DNA of 64,000 bases, taken from the NCBI RefSeq assembly GCF_000764305.2, contig NW_025937363.1, positions 1-64,000 of the forward strand, given 5' to 3'. The first letter of the stretch is position 1; the number at the start of each line of letters is the position of its first letter. The notes beneath the pieces were generated by a model. That model did no database searches, was not told the origin of the DNA, and saw only the letters and a list, made by a program, of their open reading frames with translations. This document shows positions 1 to 10,306 of the stretch, piece by piece. The position numbers and the translations under genes are program-made. Source of the stretch: Hyalella azteca (lineage: Eukaryota > Arthropoda > Malacostraca > Amphipoda > Hyalellidae).

Positions 1-95
1 CTGTCACCCTCCCCTCAACCCCACTCAAGGCGACCCTCCCGCCTGTCACCCTCCCCTCAACCCCACTCAAGGCGACCCTCCCGCCTGTCACCCTC
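1..95. repeat. 42-bp tandem repeat, window edge
   Basis: Two full 42-bp units (1-42, 43-84) and the start of a third. The unit begins ctgtcaccctcccctcaacc and is C-rich. The array is cut by the window edge, so its true length is unknown. Confidence 0.9.
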
Positions 96-527
96 AACAA
101 GGAGGAGGTGGGGGCGCATCTTCTTGCTATCCCGGGTGACGCCATGGGTGGGCGATGGAAGTCCCCCCGTGGCCACTCGGGTTCAGATAATAATATTCAG
201 GTTTTTTTATGTGAATTTTGTGATAAATGTAAAACACTTCAAAAATTTAATTTAACAAAACGTATTAAAAAATTTCACCCGGTAAAATTATGAAAATTGT
301 CATAATTTTTTTTTCTAATTTCTTATCATGAAATAATTTGATTTTAAATAGATTTTCAATAAATAATATCAATTTCTTTATTCCAGGATGAGCCAGTCGT
401 CGGTGAGAGCATCGCGGCCAACGTCCCCACACTGCCGCTGATTGTCCTGGACAATTTTATTTTTATTATTTTTTGTTTTAACATTAATCATTTTGAAAGT
501 TTTTTCAATAAAATTTTGGTTTTAACT

Positions 528-615
528 GGGACGCCCACGCCTCCTCCTGCGACGCCCCCTCCTCCTGCGACGCCCCCTCCTCCTCCTACTCCTCTTGCGA
601 CGCCCTCTCTTCCGT
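528..615. repeat. GC-rich imperfect tandem repeat (cctcctgcgacgcc)
   Basis: Imperfect repetition of cctcctgcgacgcc and shorter cct runs. It is open in two frames (Pro/Ala/Thr-rich on plus, Gly/Val-rich on minus), as expected for low-complexity DNA rather than a gene. The flanking AT-rich DNA from 180 to 500 has no recognisable feature. Confidence 0.7.
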
Positions 616-779
616 CAAATGGCCTCGCATGGTTTACAAGTATACCTACTGGTTTTGTGTTAGTAAACGATCGTGGGAGGGATACTACTGGGACTCTTCT
701 CACTGGAAAGGTGAAGAGTAGTTTGAAGTTTAATTCCAAATATAAGATTTTGTACCAATGCAAGTTTTTACACTAATTG

Positions 780-2280
780 CCGATTGACGAAGTTGAAAAT
801 TGGTAATGATTGGTAGTGTCTGTTATATATTAATATAATATAGTAAATAATAACAATGAATTGTCAATGTTATTATATAGTAGCATCTTATACTTAAGAA
901 GTTTTCGAATCCATGTCGTCCCAAGACATTATGAATACAAAATAAATGTGGAGACTATTGTCAATATTTTACCTATATACGCCTAGGGCAAAAGTGTCGA
1001 AATATTTGCACGGAACTTGTCCCGTTTTGAGCTATTTCATCAGTTCATTCGAAGTTAGTTCAATCACTGCTGGGCATTTCCATGCTGGTTAACTTTTTCG
1101 GTGCCTAGGAAACGCAGTTGCTAGACGCACTCGTCAAGAATTTTCCTGATGATCAAGATATTGTACTACAAAATTGAAGGTGACGTTACGCCAGACTCCA
1201 CCTATAATGTAAAGCTGCCCTTCCTACACTACCCCATCTCGAGTAACGGCGATACTTCTGAGAGGATTGAAATTTGACTCAATCGATGAGAGCGGCAGAG
1301 TGTGGCTCCGGGGGTGATGAAAAGGGGATTATCGGGCGTTTTATTTGGACTATAAACACATCAAGACGTAAAATCACGTAAAAAAATCCCGCTCACGGCG
1401 ATCCCCCTCCCCTCAATCCCGATCACGGGGATCCCTCTCCCATCTTCCGCTCACGGCGAACCCTCTCTCCCATCATGCACTCGTGCCCGAATAAACCGTA
1501 CCCGTACACCTCGCCAAGCAGCACCGTGTTGTGGAATCACATTAATGCAGTGCACGATAAGCTGTATTTGTTATAGCACTTTAAGAGTCTATAACAGCAA
1601 ACGCCCCATCGGCAAGGAAATTTTGGCCGGGCTGGTGCGCTTATCATATAGTCACTATGATATGAATCAAATCCTTGTATTGTAGGTAACCGTCCCGTTC
1701 ACAAGGTGAGGATGCATGGTACCATTACCAATGAAGACTCAACAGAAGATGAAGATTCAACAGCACACAAGAGTTGCAGTTTGATTTTTTTTACACAACT
1801 TCATTTTTACCTTTTTCAATAAACATTTTACTAGTACGCAGTGTAAATATTTAATCTTGAACCGACATAAGTTTCAACATTTGTCTTTATTTAGGATGAT
1901 AAGGTTACACCATTGAAAGCATTTTGAGAAATATTGTCCAGGATAGTCCTAATTATATTTAGCAAGATTTATGATCCCTCTCTATTGTGCTATTTGTCGT
2001 CTTCCATTCGTCGCACAGGAGAGAGGAGTTAACTGTCCTTATGGTTATCATGCCATATATTATTATAGTTCTGCATGGTGTTAGGACACGATAGTATATT
2101 CGATAGCAATTCCGTAACCAATGCTGTCCTTACGTCTTGCAAACTGATGCATGCGACTACGGCATTGGAGCTGTATTGTGTCAGCATATTCAGGGTGATG
2201 TGTAAACTATTTTATTCATTAGTCGTAAGTTGGACGCGCTGAACAAAATTACTCTGTTGTAGAACTTGTAAGAACTTTCA
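780..2280. other. No gene recognised; weak repeat at 1384-1475
   Basis: I see no coding similarity or RNA gene here. At 1384-1475 there are three degenerate copies of a unit like cccgctcacggcgatccc, similar in style to the array at position 1. The remainder is ordinary AT-rich sequence. Confidence 0.5.
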
Positions 2281-2284
2281 AAAG

Positions 2285-2480
2285 AAAGCAAAGCCACTAG
2301 TGGGCCTCGTAGGCAGCGAGGCAGTTAAGAAAACATGCGGGGGGGGGGGGGGAAAGCAAAAGGAAGAAAGCGTCAACACTAACAAATGTCTTCTCTGCCT
2401 GGGTCAAGCCGTCAGTGCTCTCTCCGCAAAGATGAAGAGCATTCTATACCGTGAGTCAAAGCTCACTAGGCTGCTACAAG
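2285..2480 (+). pseudogene. Kinesin motor-domain fragment (Kinesin-5-like)
   Basis: The plus strand reads like the C-terminal third of a kinesin motor domain, the microtubule-based ATPase. A degraded GLVGSE (switch II DLAGSE in active kinesins) is followed by a Gly run, then NTNKCLLCLGQAVSAL (family: NINxSLxxLGxVIxAL), then YRESKLTRLLQ, which matches the conserved YRxSKLTRLLQ motif exactly. YRES rather than YRDS and the spacing are closest to KIF11/Eg5. A 15-base G run has expanded where family members have a short loop, and the Asp of switch II is replaced. After LLQ the sequence reads CTACAAG then GTCAGG, a possible 5' splice site at a known kinesin exon boundary. No other kinesin exon is visible nearby, so I treat it as a relic exon or captured fragment. 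Confidence 0.75.
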
Positions 2481-2607
2481 GTCAGGCTTGTCTTCATTTA
2501 GGAATGGAATTGATGCTGATTTTCAGCTAATTTTTATATGTACCGATATCTTTTCCAATGCATAGTAATAAAATATGCCGATGAGGGGGCCCTTTTTCCG
2601 TCCTGCA

Positions 2608-2900
2608 TGAGTGGTGCACGGCTTCGTTCCTATTCAACCATATGGGTGGACAACTCCCTAGCGTCTGAGCAGCGCTCTATCTTCAGTACGTAAAAGGCCT
2701 CCAACTCAAATTGGAAGAGTCGGCTAAGCTTGCTGCCGAAAACTTCTTCCTCAACGCGCACGAAGTACAAAAGTTATTTCGATGTAAAATTCCAACTGCA
2801 TTCCTTCTCCATGGATGACGAAGTTCTCCTCCCAGACTACAATAAAAAATTGCTGACGTCTTGGATCGGGCCGTACATGGGAGGCCTTTCAGAGACCATT
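2608..2900 (+). pseudogene. Ty3/Gypsy remnant: RT start fused to integrase C-terminus
   Basis: Around 2740-2885 the plus strand encodes TKYKSYFDVKF, then FSMDDEVLLPD and LLTSWIGPYMG. This is the end of a Gypsy integrase, where family members read YYDxxAxxxxFxxGDxVLL...KxxxxWxGPY. Just upstream, 2610-2640 (gtgcacggcttcgttcctattcaacc) matches the start of the reverse transcriptase region at 5800-5832. The polymerase between them is missing, so this copy looks internally deleted. Frame changes occur inside it. Downstream (2895-3000) it joins sequence shared with the Gypsy-related repeats at 36.1 and 53.0 kb. Confidence 0.65.
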
Positions 2901-3004
2901 ATTGCGATTTCAGGATCCCTTCCCTCAAGAACGTAGCCTTTAACACTTCTTGAGTGTAACATTATCAGCCGCACGCCACCAGACAGATCGCATCCATTGA
3001 ATTA

Positions 3005-3190
3005 GATCAGACAGACGAAACGAGACGAGAAAATTCCGGGAAAAAAATAACGGGACAGAGGGTAAAATTTGTCCCGGAATAAACGTAAGAACCGAGACAA
3101 GACTTCTGTCCCGGACTTTAAAACTCGTGTCCCGGTAAATTATGAACCGGGACGAGACAGACAGATTTGAAACGAGACGAGATTTGTCTT
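3005..3190. repeat. Short-period repeat of gtcccgg / gagacgag motifs
   Basis: The heptamer gtcccgg (or close variants) recurs every 25-40 bases, interleaved with gagacgag. A related block lies at 5325-5440 with gtctcgtctcg and gtcccgg. It appears to be a diverged tandem array. The strand-specific open frame through it is probably a by-product. The next 950 bases (3200-4140) show nothing recognisable. Confidence 0.5.
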
Positions 3191-4466
3191 CATTATTTAA
3201 GACAAAACAAGTTTTTCGATTACGATACGAATCATTTCGAAAACATGGGTTGAAGAATGACAAGTTAGCCCTTTATTGCTAACAGGGCCATAGTTAGTTA
3301 CCAGTTAGATTGAGTTAATTGCAGATTTAGCAAAATTTGTCTGACTAACTGACATAGCAGTTAATTAGTGGTCCGACAAACACCGCAAACCTGTCGATGT
3401 ATGCATGGCTGAGTATTGAGTAAAAAATGTTACTCTTAAGTCTTAACTAAGGCTTCTATGGCCCTTTATGGGAACCGTAGGAGTACGAGTCTAGTTCATT
3501 ACGCGTTCGGAACGAGTTCAGGCGTCATGGAGGGCATATGGAGTAGGGACGAAGTGTCTAGATCAGTCGGCCACATAGTAGACAATGGAGTGGAGTCCTG
3601 GTAAGATATTCCTAATAATACTAAAGCTAGTATTAGATTATCTCTGCCGTTAGTAAAATTTTGTGCTACGCCTCCAGGAAATCTTCACAATTGCGCAGTT
3701 TCCTGAATTGTTATCAAACACTTGGGCTTGTTTAACGTTATTTAGAAAGGATACACACGGATATTTCGAGTTCTTTTTTGAAGATCAAACTATTATATTT
3801 TTTCCAACTTAAATTTTGTTGTATTTTAAAATGTTGTTGATATTTCTTTCCAAACTTTTTGTTGAAGGAGATTGCTTAAGGCAAGATCGATGAATCTGAT
3901 TCTGTGATTGAGCTGGAGGCAAATCAAAGTCTGTCCAGTCAGCCGATGTCACCAGCTACAGCTAGTATGGCCTCCTCCAAACCATTATAGAACACAATTT
4001 TTGAAAAAAAAAACTTATTATTCCATTTTATTTGCCCGTCAAGATTAAGTACCATATTAAACCACAACATGTATTCGTAGCAAAAATCATTTCAATTGCC
4101 GAGCTCCAATCAGAATAGTAAAAGGATACGTCTCAAATTATTATATAGATGCAGAGGTGGGCAGTAGCGCGCTAAATGTAGCGGCCGCTACATTTTCAGT
4201 AGCGGTAGCGGCGCTACATTTAAGCAATTGTAGCGGTAGCGCCCGCTACATCTTTAAGTAGAGATATGAGGTTTTGCCGATACAGCGCTACCGCTACATT
4301 TATAGATAAAGCCTTTAGATTTTACTTAATTGTATTAAATATTATTTAAAAAGCAGCATGATGCATACATAATTTAAATTACAGAATAAAACTGTACGAA
4401 AGATTTTGGTAAGGAATTTAAAAGCAAAGAAAACGCCAAGAAAATTCACCATATCGATATTGAAAA

Positions 4467-4493
4467 CGTTTCGGAGTCCAGCTCCATCATCAG
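4467..4493 (-). ncRNA. Hammerhead-like ribozyme core (arm 1)
   Basis: On the minus strand CTGATGA is followed by a hairpin with stem GGAG/CTCC and then GAAACG, the order of conserved hammerhead core elements (CUGANGA, stem II, GAAA). Stem III would be minimal, as in Penelope-type examples. Cleavage activity cannot be judged from sequence alone. Confidence 0.55.
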
Positions 4494-4848
4494 TTCGACT
4501 AAACTAAAAATGAATAAAATCACCTTAAAAGTCAAAATTCAAAGACAGACATAAAACCTAAACAATACCTAACATTGTATCGAAATAAACAGGACTAGTT
4601 ATGAACAACTTAGTCCTAGGGGTACGACAAGAATATAAAATCCTAGCGAAATAAATAGAATAAAGAAATAGTAGATCGCTAGAAATAGTAAATCGCTAGG
4701 ATTTTATATTCTTGTCGTACCCCTAGGACTAAGTTGTTCATAACTAGTCCTGTTTATTTCGATATAATGTTAGGTCTTGTTTAGGTTTTATGTCTGTCTT
4801 TGAATTTTGACTTTTAAAGTGATTTTATTCATTTTTAGTTTAGTCGAA

Positions 4849-4875
4849 CTGATGATGGAGCTGGACTCCGAAACG
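4849..4875 (+). ncRNA. Hammerhead-like ribozyme core (arm 2)
   Basis: Same motif as arm 1 on the opposite strand: CTGATGA, stem GGAG with loop ctgga and CTCC, then GAAACG. A short stem I (GAA before the core with TTC after GTT) is possible. Identity between the arms suggests the foldback formed recently. Confidence 0.55.
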
Positions 4876-5454
4876 TTTTCAATATCGATATGGTGAATTT
4901 TCTTGGCGTTTTCTTTGCTTTTAAATTCCTTGTGAACTTGCGATATAAGCAGACTAATGATATAAGTACTTATAAAAGATTTTGGTGTAATGTTGTCAAC
5001 CTCAGCCTGTTACCAGAGGTGGGCAGTAGCGCGCCACATTTTCAGTAGCGGTAGCGGCGCTACATTTAAGCAATTGTAGCGGTAGCGGCCGCGGCCGCTA
5101 CATTTAAGCACTTGCAGCGGTAGCGGTAGCGGCGCTACATTTAAGCAATTGTAGCGGTAGCGCCCGCTACATTTAGAGCATGTAGCGGTAGCGGCCGCTA
5201 CATTTCAAAGTAGCGCTGCCCAGCTCTGTATAAATGTATGATGGTAAACCAAAGTTTACACATCAATAATTGATTCGTCTCGTTAAAATGGCTATAAATT
5301 CCGGGAAATTTTAAGGTACATATTTTAACCGGGATGTCTCGTCTCGTCTCGGTATCGTCCCGGAATTCCTACGGAGGGCTGAAAATTGTCCCGGTTTTTA
5401 TTGCGAACCGGGACGCCTGTGTCTCGTCTCGGAGAAAAAAATACCAAACGCAGA

Positions 5455-5794
5455 AGTCTACAGGCTATCGCCAGATGCTGAGAGCTAAAAGTAACTGTCT
5501 GGTGATACACGGTAGGATTCATGCAGTTCCACAGGCGAGCTGGGCTGATTGATCGCAGTCCGTTGTCCGCTAGTTACAGTTCAAGATAAAGTCAGGGTAT
5601 GAAGTGATGATTAGATGCAACGTTCAGCGGTGGGCGATCATTACACCTTGGGCTATTTGCTTCAAAATATGGTGGCGTAAAGCTCCTAATATTTAAAGCA
5701 ATACGATGCTATGGGCTGTCATTAATCTGCGGCTGTTTGGCGGTCATCTGGAAATAGGCTAGACGTTCCTTTCAGGGCTGATAGGTGTACAAAT
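5455..5794 (+). repeat. Gypsy-associated repeat upstream of RT fragment
   Basis: This stretch matches, in reverse orientation, about 34070-34440, and shares pieces with 36300-36650 and 53170-53560. It runs directly into the reverse transcriptase fragment at 5795, so it is probably the part of the same Gypsy family just upstream of RT. I could not recognise a protein in it. Confidence 0.5.
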
Positions 5795-6165
5795 TTGGTG
5801 GTACGCGGCTTCGTTCCTATTCAACCATCGACTTTCTCTTGTTCTTCCCCCGTCGTAATGGTTCGAAAACCAGACGGGTTCAATCGCCTTACGGTTGACT
5901 ATGGACACCTCTATTCAATTATGGTCTTCAGAAGTTCAGAGCTGAACCCACTGGCAGCATGGAGGAAGACCGCCATAAATTTCCTAACTGTAAAATTTTT
6001 CCGAGACTGATAAACTAAATCCTACTGCCAGATTCCCGTAACTGAACGGGCAAAAAAAAGTTTCAGCATTCCATACCCATAGAGGCCTAACGGAACTCAC
6101 TGTAATGCCGTTTGGCGAAGTGGGCGCTTGTGCTACGTACTTGTCCCTAACGAGATTAATATTGG
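5795..6165 (+). pseudogene. Ty3/Gypsy reverse transcriptase fragment
   Basis: The plus strand encodes IQPSTFSCSSPVVMVRKPDG and then NRLTVDYGHL, matching the N-terminal RT motifs of Ty3/Gypsy polymerases (IxPSxSPxxSPVVxVxKPDG, RxxVDYRxLN). After frame changes, RGLTELTVMPFG at about 6085-6120 matches the conserved YEFxVMPFGL that precedes the palm. The YxDD active site is absent because the copy ends at the Harbinger insertion starting at 6174. Several frameshifts make it non-functional. Confidence 0.8.
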
Positions 6166-6173
6166 ACGGCTTA

Positions 6174-6970
6174 AGCCCCGTCCACACGCTCAAACTTATC
6201 GTCAGTCTTGCATGTCATGCCAGGTTTGACGACAAGACGCTCAAAGTTTGACGTCTTGCATGACGGGTGGGAGGAGTTTGAGGTTTGATAAACCTGGAAA
6301 AGACGGACGGGCGAGACCTTTGGGTTCATGCAAGACTGACGATAAGTTTGTGCGTGTGGACGGGCAACCGACTAATTGGTCAGACTTTTACTCTATATTG
6401 ATGATGAGAGCTGTGACATTGTTCCTCGCTAGCTCTAGTTTTTCATATCCCAGGATATCCGACACTGGTTTCATGATTTATTTTGGTGAGTTCATGGAGT
6501 TATATCGTAGTTTCCCATGTTTATGGTAAATTCGATCAAAAATGCTACAGTGACAAGAACAAGAGAGCACCGGCCTGTGCGGCATTGATCGCTAAGTGCA
6601 AAGAAGTTGATCATACAGCAAACAAAGACTTTGTAACGAAGAAAATAAGCTTTTTATCGAAAAGAATGTGCCAAAATGAAGTCGTCAATGTTGTCTGGTG
6701 CTGGTAGGGATGCTGTCTATCAACCCTCTTTGTGGTATTTTTAAAACCATAGTCGGGACCACCGCGTACGTTTGCATCGCTGTAACCTAATTACGGTGGC
6801 ACAAACTGCGCTCACTGCAGCGAGCAGTACTAGATCCTCCATTGCCGCGAACGCACCAAAGACTGAAGGAAAGTTTGAGCGTGTGGACGCTCTTCAGTCT
6901 TCCGTCAAAATCGCTCAAACCTGGCATGACATGCAAGACTGACGATAAGTTTGAACGTGTGGACGGGGCT
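6174..6970. mobile_element. PIF/Harbinger-type element, family B, copy 1
   Basis: Long inverted repeats start agccccgtccacacgctcaa and end with the complement; they match over about 50 bp. The flanks are tta at 6171-6173 and 6971-6973, the 3-bp TWA duplication typical of PIF/Harbinger. The minus strand keeps a short transposase N-terminus. A second copy of the family forms the outer layer of the nested stack at 10026-15930. Confidence 0.85.
6738..6842 (-). pseudogene. Harbinger transposase N-terminus remnant (family B)
   Basis: From an ATG at 6842 the minus strand reads MEDLVLLAAVSAVCATVI, then RLQRCKRTRW, then a stop. A short hydrophobic start followed by an Arg-rich stretch before the first transposase block is common in HARBI1-like proteins. 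The catalytic DDE core is absent. The same reading frame recurs at 15242-15364 in another copy, which supports a once-coding segment. Confidence 0.55.
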
Positions 6971-7061
6971 TTAAATATCTGCTTCTATTCTGATATTTTC
7001 ATCCATTCCGTATATTGGAGAGACTATCTATATACTCTGACAGCAGTCTTGGCTCCTCTAA

Positions 7062-8126
7062 AGGCCCGTTTACACTAGTGGCAACGACATGCGCTTTGAG
7101 TCGTTTGCTGCAGTGCCTCACCGCGCACAACCGTTCACAGTCTTCACACTACTTTTGTACTCGGTAGTTTGAGACAGCGCGCTTTGAACACCAGTTGCCA
7201 CCTAGACGTCAATGAGGATGGATGTAACCGGATTTGAGCTGTGGGCCATTGTTCTCGGGTGTGCTGCGGTCCGTCATTTTTCGCACTATGCCAGTTGTAA
7301 ACGAGAATTTAGCATAGGCATCATAATTAGATACTTTGCACATTCAAAAAGATACAGTTTATAAAAAAATATAGTCCATTCTTAAATAAAAAGTTCCCAT
7401 ATTCGTACCGATATTTTATCATCCTGTGAAATCGCTAAACGGTAATGCATAAATTGTCAGGAGTTGCTAAAATCACATAAACTAAACACGTCATGTAAAA
7501 ATAACTTACATCATTTGCATTTCGATTTTTGTACTACTTTGACCGAACACTCCATAGGCATTCGTGTTCTCTATAAAGATCAATTAGGCGCTCTACTAGC
7601 GAGTGACTCCAAACGAGAGTGGTGTTAGTCGACATTTGGTGTGCCGGACCAGCGTACACAATCAACCTTACTAGACCACAGATAGCTATCTACTAACTAA
7701 GAATTTAAAAGCAAAGAATAGTCCACAAAAATTCATATCTTTATAAAAAACGTTTCGGAGACCAGCTCCATCGTCAGTTCGTAGAATTTAGAATCACAAA
7801 TCAAAAGTCACAAATTAATACACTGAAACCATAGAACGAATTGAATTTCTTTAATTAACTAATTTAGATTTTTAATTTGATTTAAATTTTTAATTTAATT
7901 TAAATTTAATTTAAATTCTTAGTTAATTTGCGATTTAAGCATACAAGTGATATGAATTCTTTAATAGCTATCTACTAAGCGCCGCGCTTGTGTTGCATGA
8001 GGCATGGCCCCTGTCAATCGCTAGCTCGTCAATCGGTCAAGAAGCGCATGCAGAGGCTGCAAAGCGCCTCTGCATGCGCTTTGAGGCACTTGATTCTCGT
8101 GTGTTGCCCCTAGTGTGAACGGGCCT
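7062..8126. mobile_element. PIF/Harbinger-type element, family A, copy 1
   Basis: Ends are aggcccgtttacactagtgg and the near complement ctagtgtgaacgggcct; flanks are taa at 7059-7061 and 8127-8129. A nearly identical full-length copy lies at 24016-25054. The minus strand around 7420-7660 keeps a MADF/Myb-SANT-like coding remnant, which fits the accessory DNA-binding ORF of autonomous Harbingers. Subterminal palindromic sequence (gcatgcagaggc...gcctctgcatgc) lies near the right end. The Penelope-like insertion at 7697-7963 is inside it. Confidence 0.88.
7697..7963 (-). mobile_element. Penelope-like solo insertion with hammerhead-like core
   Basis: A 267-bp insertion flanked by a perfect 15-bp duplication (atagctatctactaa, 7682-7696 and 7964-7978). 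Its end sequence gaatttaaaagcaaag matches the arm ends of the foldback at 4411-4974. The minus strand at 7751-7777 reads CTGACGA, stem GGAG/CTCC, GAAACG, a hammerhead-like core. The same insertion with the same duplication is present in the sister element at 24636-24891, so it inserted once and was then carried by transposition of its host. Confidence 0.75.
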
Positions 8127-8321
8127 TAACAAAGATGTCGAAAAAAACTTACACAACTATCTCGAGAGAACCTTAAATTGTTAAAAAACTGCTTTACAAG
8201 CGATCCCATCCTCGCGCTCCCAGATGTGTAAAAAATTCCCCCTCCGTACAGACGCGTCGCTGGTGGGGCAGGGAACACTGCAATTGCAGTAACACGAGGA
8301 CCCGCCTCGACCTGTCGCTTA

Positions 8322-8577
8322 AGGCCCGGTTACACTAGTGGCAACGACATGAGCTTTGAGTCGTTTGCTGCAGTGCCTCACCGCGCACAACCGTTTACAC
8401 TACTTTTGTACTCGGTTGTTTGAGACCGCGCGCTTTGAACACTAGTTGCCACCTAAGGCCCCTGTCAATCGCTAGCTCGTCAATCGGTCAAGAAGCGCAT
8501 GCAGAGGCTGCAAAGCGCCTCTGCATGCGCTTTGAGGCACTTGACTCTCGTGTGTTGCCCCTAGTGTAAACGGGCCT
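8322..8577. mobile_element. Harbinger family A, short deletion derivative
   Basis: A 256-bp element with the same termini as 7062-8126 and a tta duplication at 8319-8321 and 8578-8580. It keeps about 120 bp from each end and has lost the whole interior, the classic MITE state. Confidence 0.85.
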
Positions 8578-8874
8578 TTACGCGAGTCGCAAGCTCTTTC
8601 CTCGTGTACAAAGTACCTACTCCATCGAAAGGGAATGCCTGACGGTCATCTTCGTCGTCGATTATAAAATCTACCTTATAAGAAAAGGAATGTGTTATGA
8701 AAGTGAACATTCGCCCAATGATTAACTTTGTCACCGTGCCTAAGCTTGAAACTGACAATCAGTTGAATAAATGCTAACCACTCTTAGTTTACCTATTACT
8801 GCACTGTCAGGATACGATAGAGCATCTTCAGCTAAAGCAGCGGGACGAATATAAAACTGTGAGGCCACTGTGCC

Positions 8875-9590
8875 TAAATTCAAGCAGAGCACACAGCTTT
8901 TGGTTCGAATAACGGACTCCAGTACCTTAGATGAAATTTTATTTCGTTGCTTGTTTTTCACGTACGTGACTTGGTGAAAACACTTGCACCACGAATGCAT
9001 TGGAGACAGGTCAAAGTAGACAGATGATGCAGTAGGCAGCCAGTTCCATGAATGGATGATGATTTTCAAGATCAGTGAAATATTGAATGGCACCCCAGAA
9101 TTCAAGTGGCACTCTAGAATTCAAAACCACCCAAGAAAAATGGCGGAGCTTGCGTCGCAAAGATCGGTTCGACTACCTCACTCGTCCTAGGCGGCTAGGC
9201 CATATCATCACTGATCAGTAATCAATTAAGGATCATCACTCTCGTGCTCATATTACCCATCACTCTCGTGCTCATATTGCACTAAGCACTTTTGTTAAAT
9301 ATTAACAATTAGATTGGGGTTATTTCATCAAGCGGTAAACTTGCGGTTTCAAAAATGGCGGGAAACCTCTAGTCGCGCCGGTTTGAAGGTAATCTATACA
9401 ATCCACGCCTGCGCTGGTAAAGTTCAAACTTCTGAGGTGGAATTTAATGCAGTCAATTTGCAGTAAGTCAGAAAATGCCATAAAATACCAAATTTAGGTA
9501 AATATACCAGATCTATAATATTCATACCAGACACCTGAAAATACCAGGTTTGTGAAATCTGGTATAGAAATATACCATCTGACAACGCTG
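8875..9590 (-). mobile_element. hAT-type element, family 2 (ctggtat-rich), 5'-truncated
   Basis: Reverse-orientation fragment of the family defined by the copy at 19370-20491. It contains the complement of the transposase C-terminal segment and the ctggtat-rich end, finishing with gacaacgctg at 9590. The left side stops at about 8875 without a terminal repeat. Confidence 0.7.
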
Positions 9591-10306
9591 AGTCCACGAG
9601 CGTCGATCACGACCAGCTTCACACGCGCAGCTCACACGCATCATAGATCCAAACGCAATGTGTATGGCCGAACTACACAATGCGTGCTACCTCGTAAATA
9701 GAAGTGTGTCGTATGGTGATACATTAAAATCGCACAAATGATTAATAAAAAGCAATTTATTTTGGGAACGACAGTTTCCTGTCGTTTACAACTTGAACAA
9801 GTTTGAAAGAAGCAAACAAAATAGAATTAACTTGAGCAGCAAAACTACTACTAATTTCTAATGATAATCTCGGCAAAGTAAGACCATCTAGTCTCCTCGC
9901 CCCATGGCGAAGTGGCAATTCTCTGATGATGAATCGGAAAGCTGGTTAACTCAGGTAATGTCCGGGTACGGCAGGGGCCTTGCAAGGCAAAAAAACGTAT
10001 GTTTACCTGTGATGTGCGAGACTTAAGCTCCGTCGACACACTCAAAATTATCATCAGTCTTGCATGTCATGCCTTAAGGCCCATTTCCACTATGAGACTC
10101 TGCGAGACTGACGATTGAAAAACCGGCTTTTTCAGTCCGGACCATCGAGACTGGAGCGACGAGGAGTCAAGCGCTGTTCAATCTTTCACCGGACTTTCGT
10201 GACGGGCTGCCGGGCAAGCGGCAGTGTCGCTGTGACTTTCGTTCAAGGAGGTTGTGCGCTGGGCTGGCGCTCCAATAGACGTACCATTGCCTGCCTCTTT
10301 GCTTAA

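Larger units (their letters stand above)
4411..4974. mobile_element. Penelope-like foldback insertion
   Basis: A 564-bp insertion of two inverted arms (about 4411-4647 and 4693-4931) around a 45-bp centre, with an asymmetric tail to 4974. It is flanked by a perfect 12-bp duplication, aaagattttggt, at 4399-4410 and 4975-4986. The sister hAT copy at 35.8 kb (read on the minus strand) has the uninterrupted site. Each arm carries a hammerhead-like core. Inverted terminal repeats with such cores are known from Penelope-like retroelements. No reverse transcriptase or GIY-YIG sequence remains, so the assignment rests on the core motif and the long target duplication. Confidence 0.7.
4152..5228. mobile_element. 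hAT-type element, family 1 (GTAGCG-rich), copy 1
   Basis: Ends are cagaggtgggcagtagcgcg and gcgctgcccagctctg, imperfect inverted repeats typical of hAT elements that begin CAGRG. The flanking octamers are tatagatg (4144-4151) and tataaatg (5229-5236), an 8-bp target duplication with one mismatch. Both ends carry dense arrays of gtagcggtagcg in opposite orientation, which probably form the subterminal transposase-binding region. A second left end starts at 5014, so part of the interior is rearranged compared with the sister copy at 35187-35970. No transposase is present. It was split by the insertion at 4411-4974. Confidence 0.85.

Noticed and set aside
2338..2353. G run as a G-quadruplex or assembly error
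   Set aside because: A single homopolymer run is not enough for a structural claim, and without reads its length cannot be verified.
7062..8577. CRISPR-like array suggested by repeated aggcccg/gggcct blocks
   Set aside because: The repeats are transposon terminal inverted repeats with 3-bp duplications; there is no spacer array, and the genome is eukaryotic.
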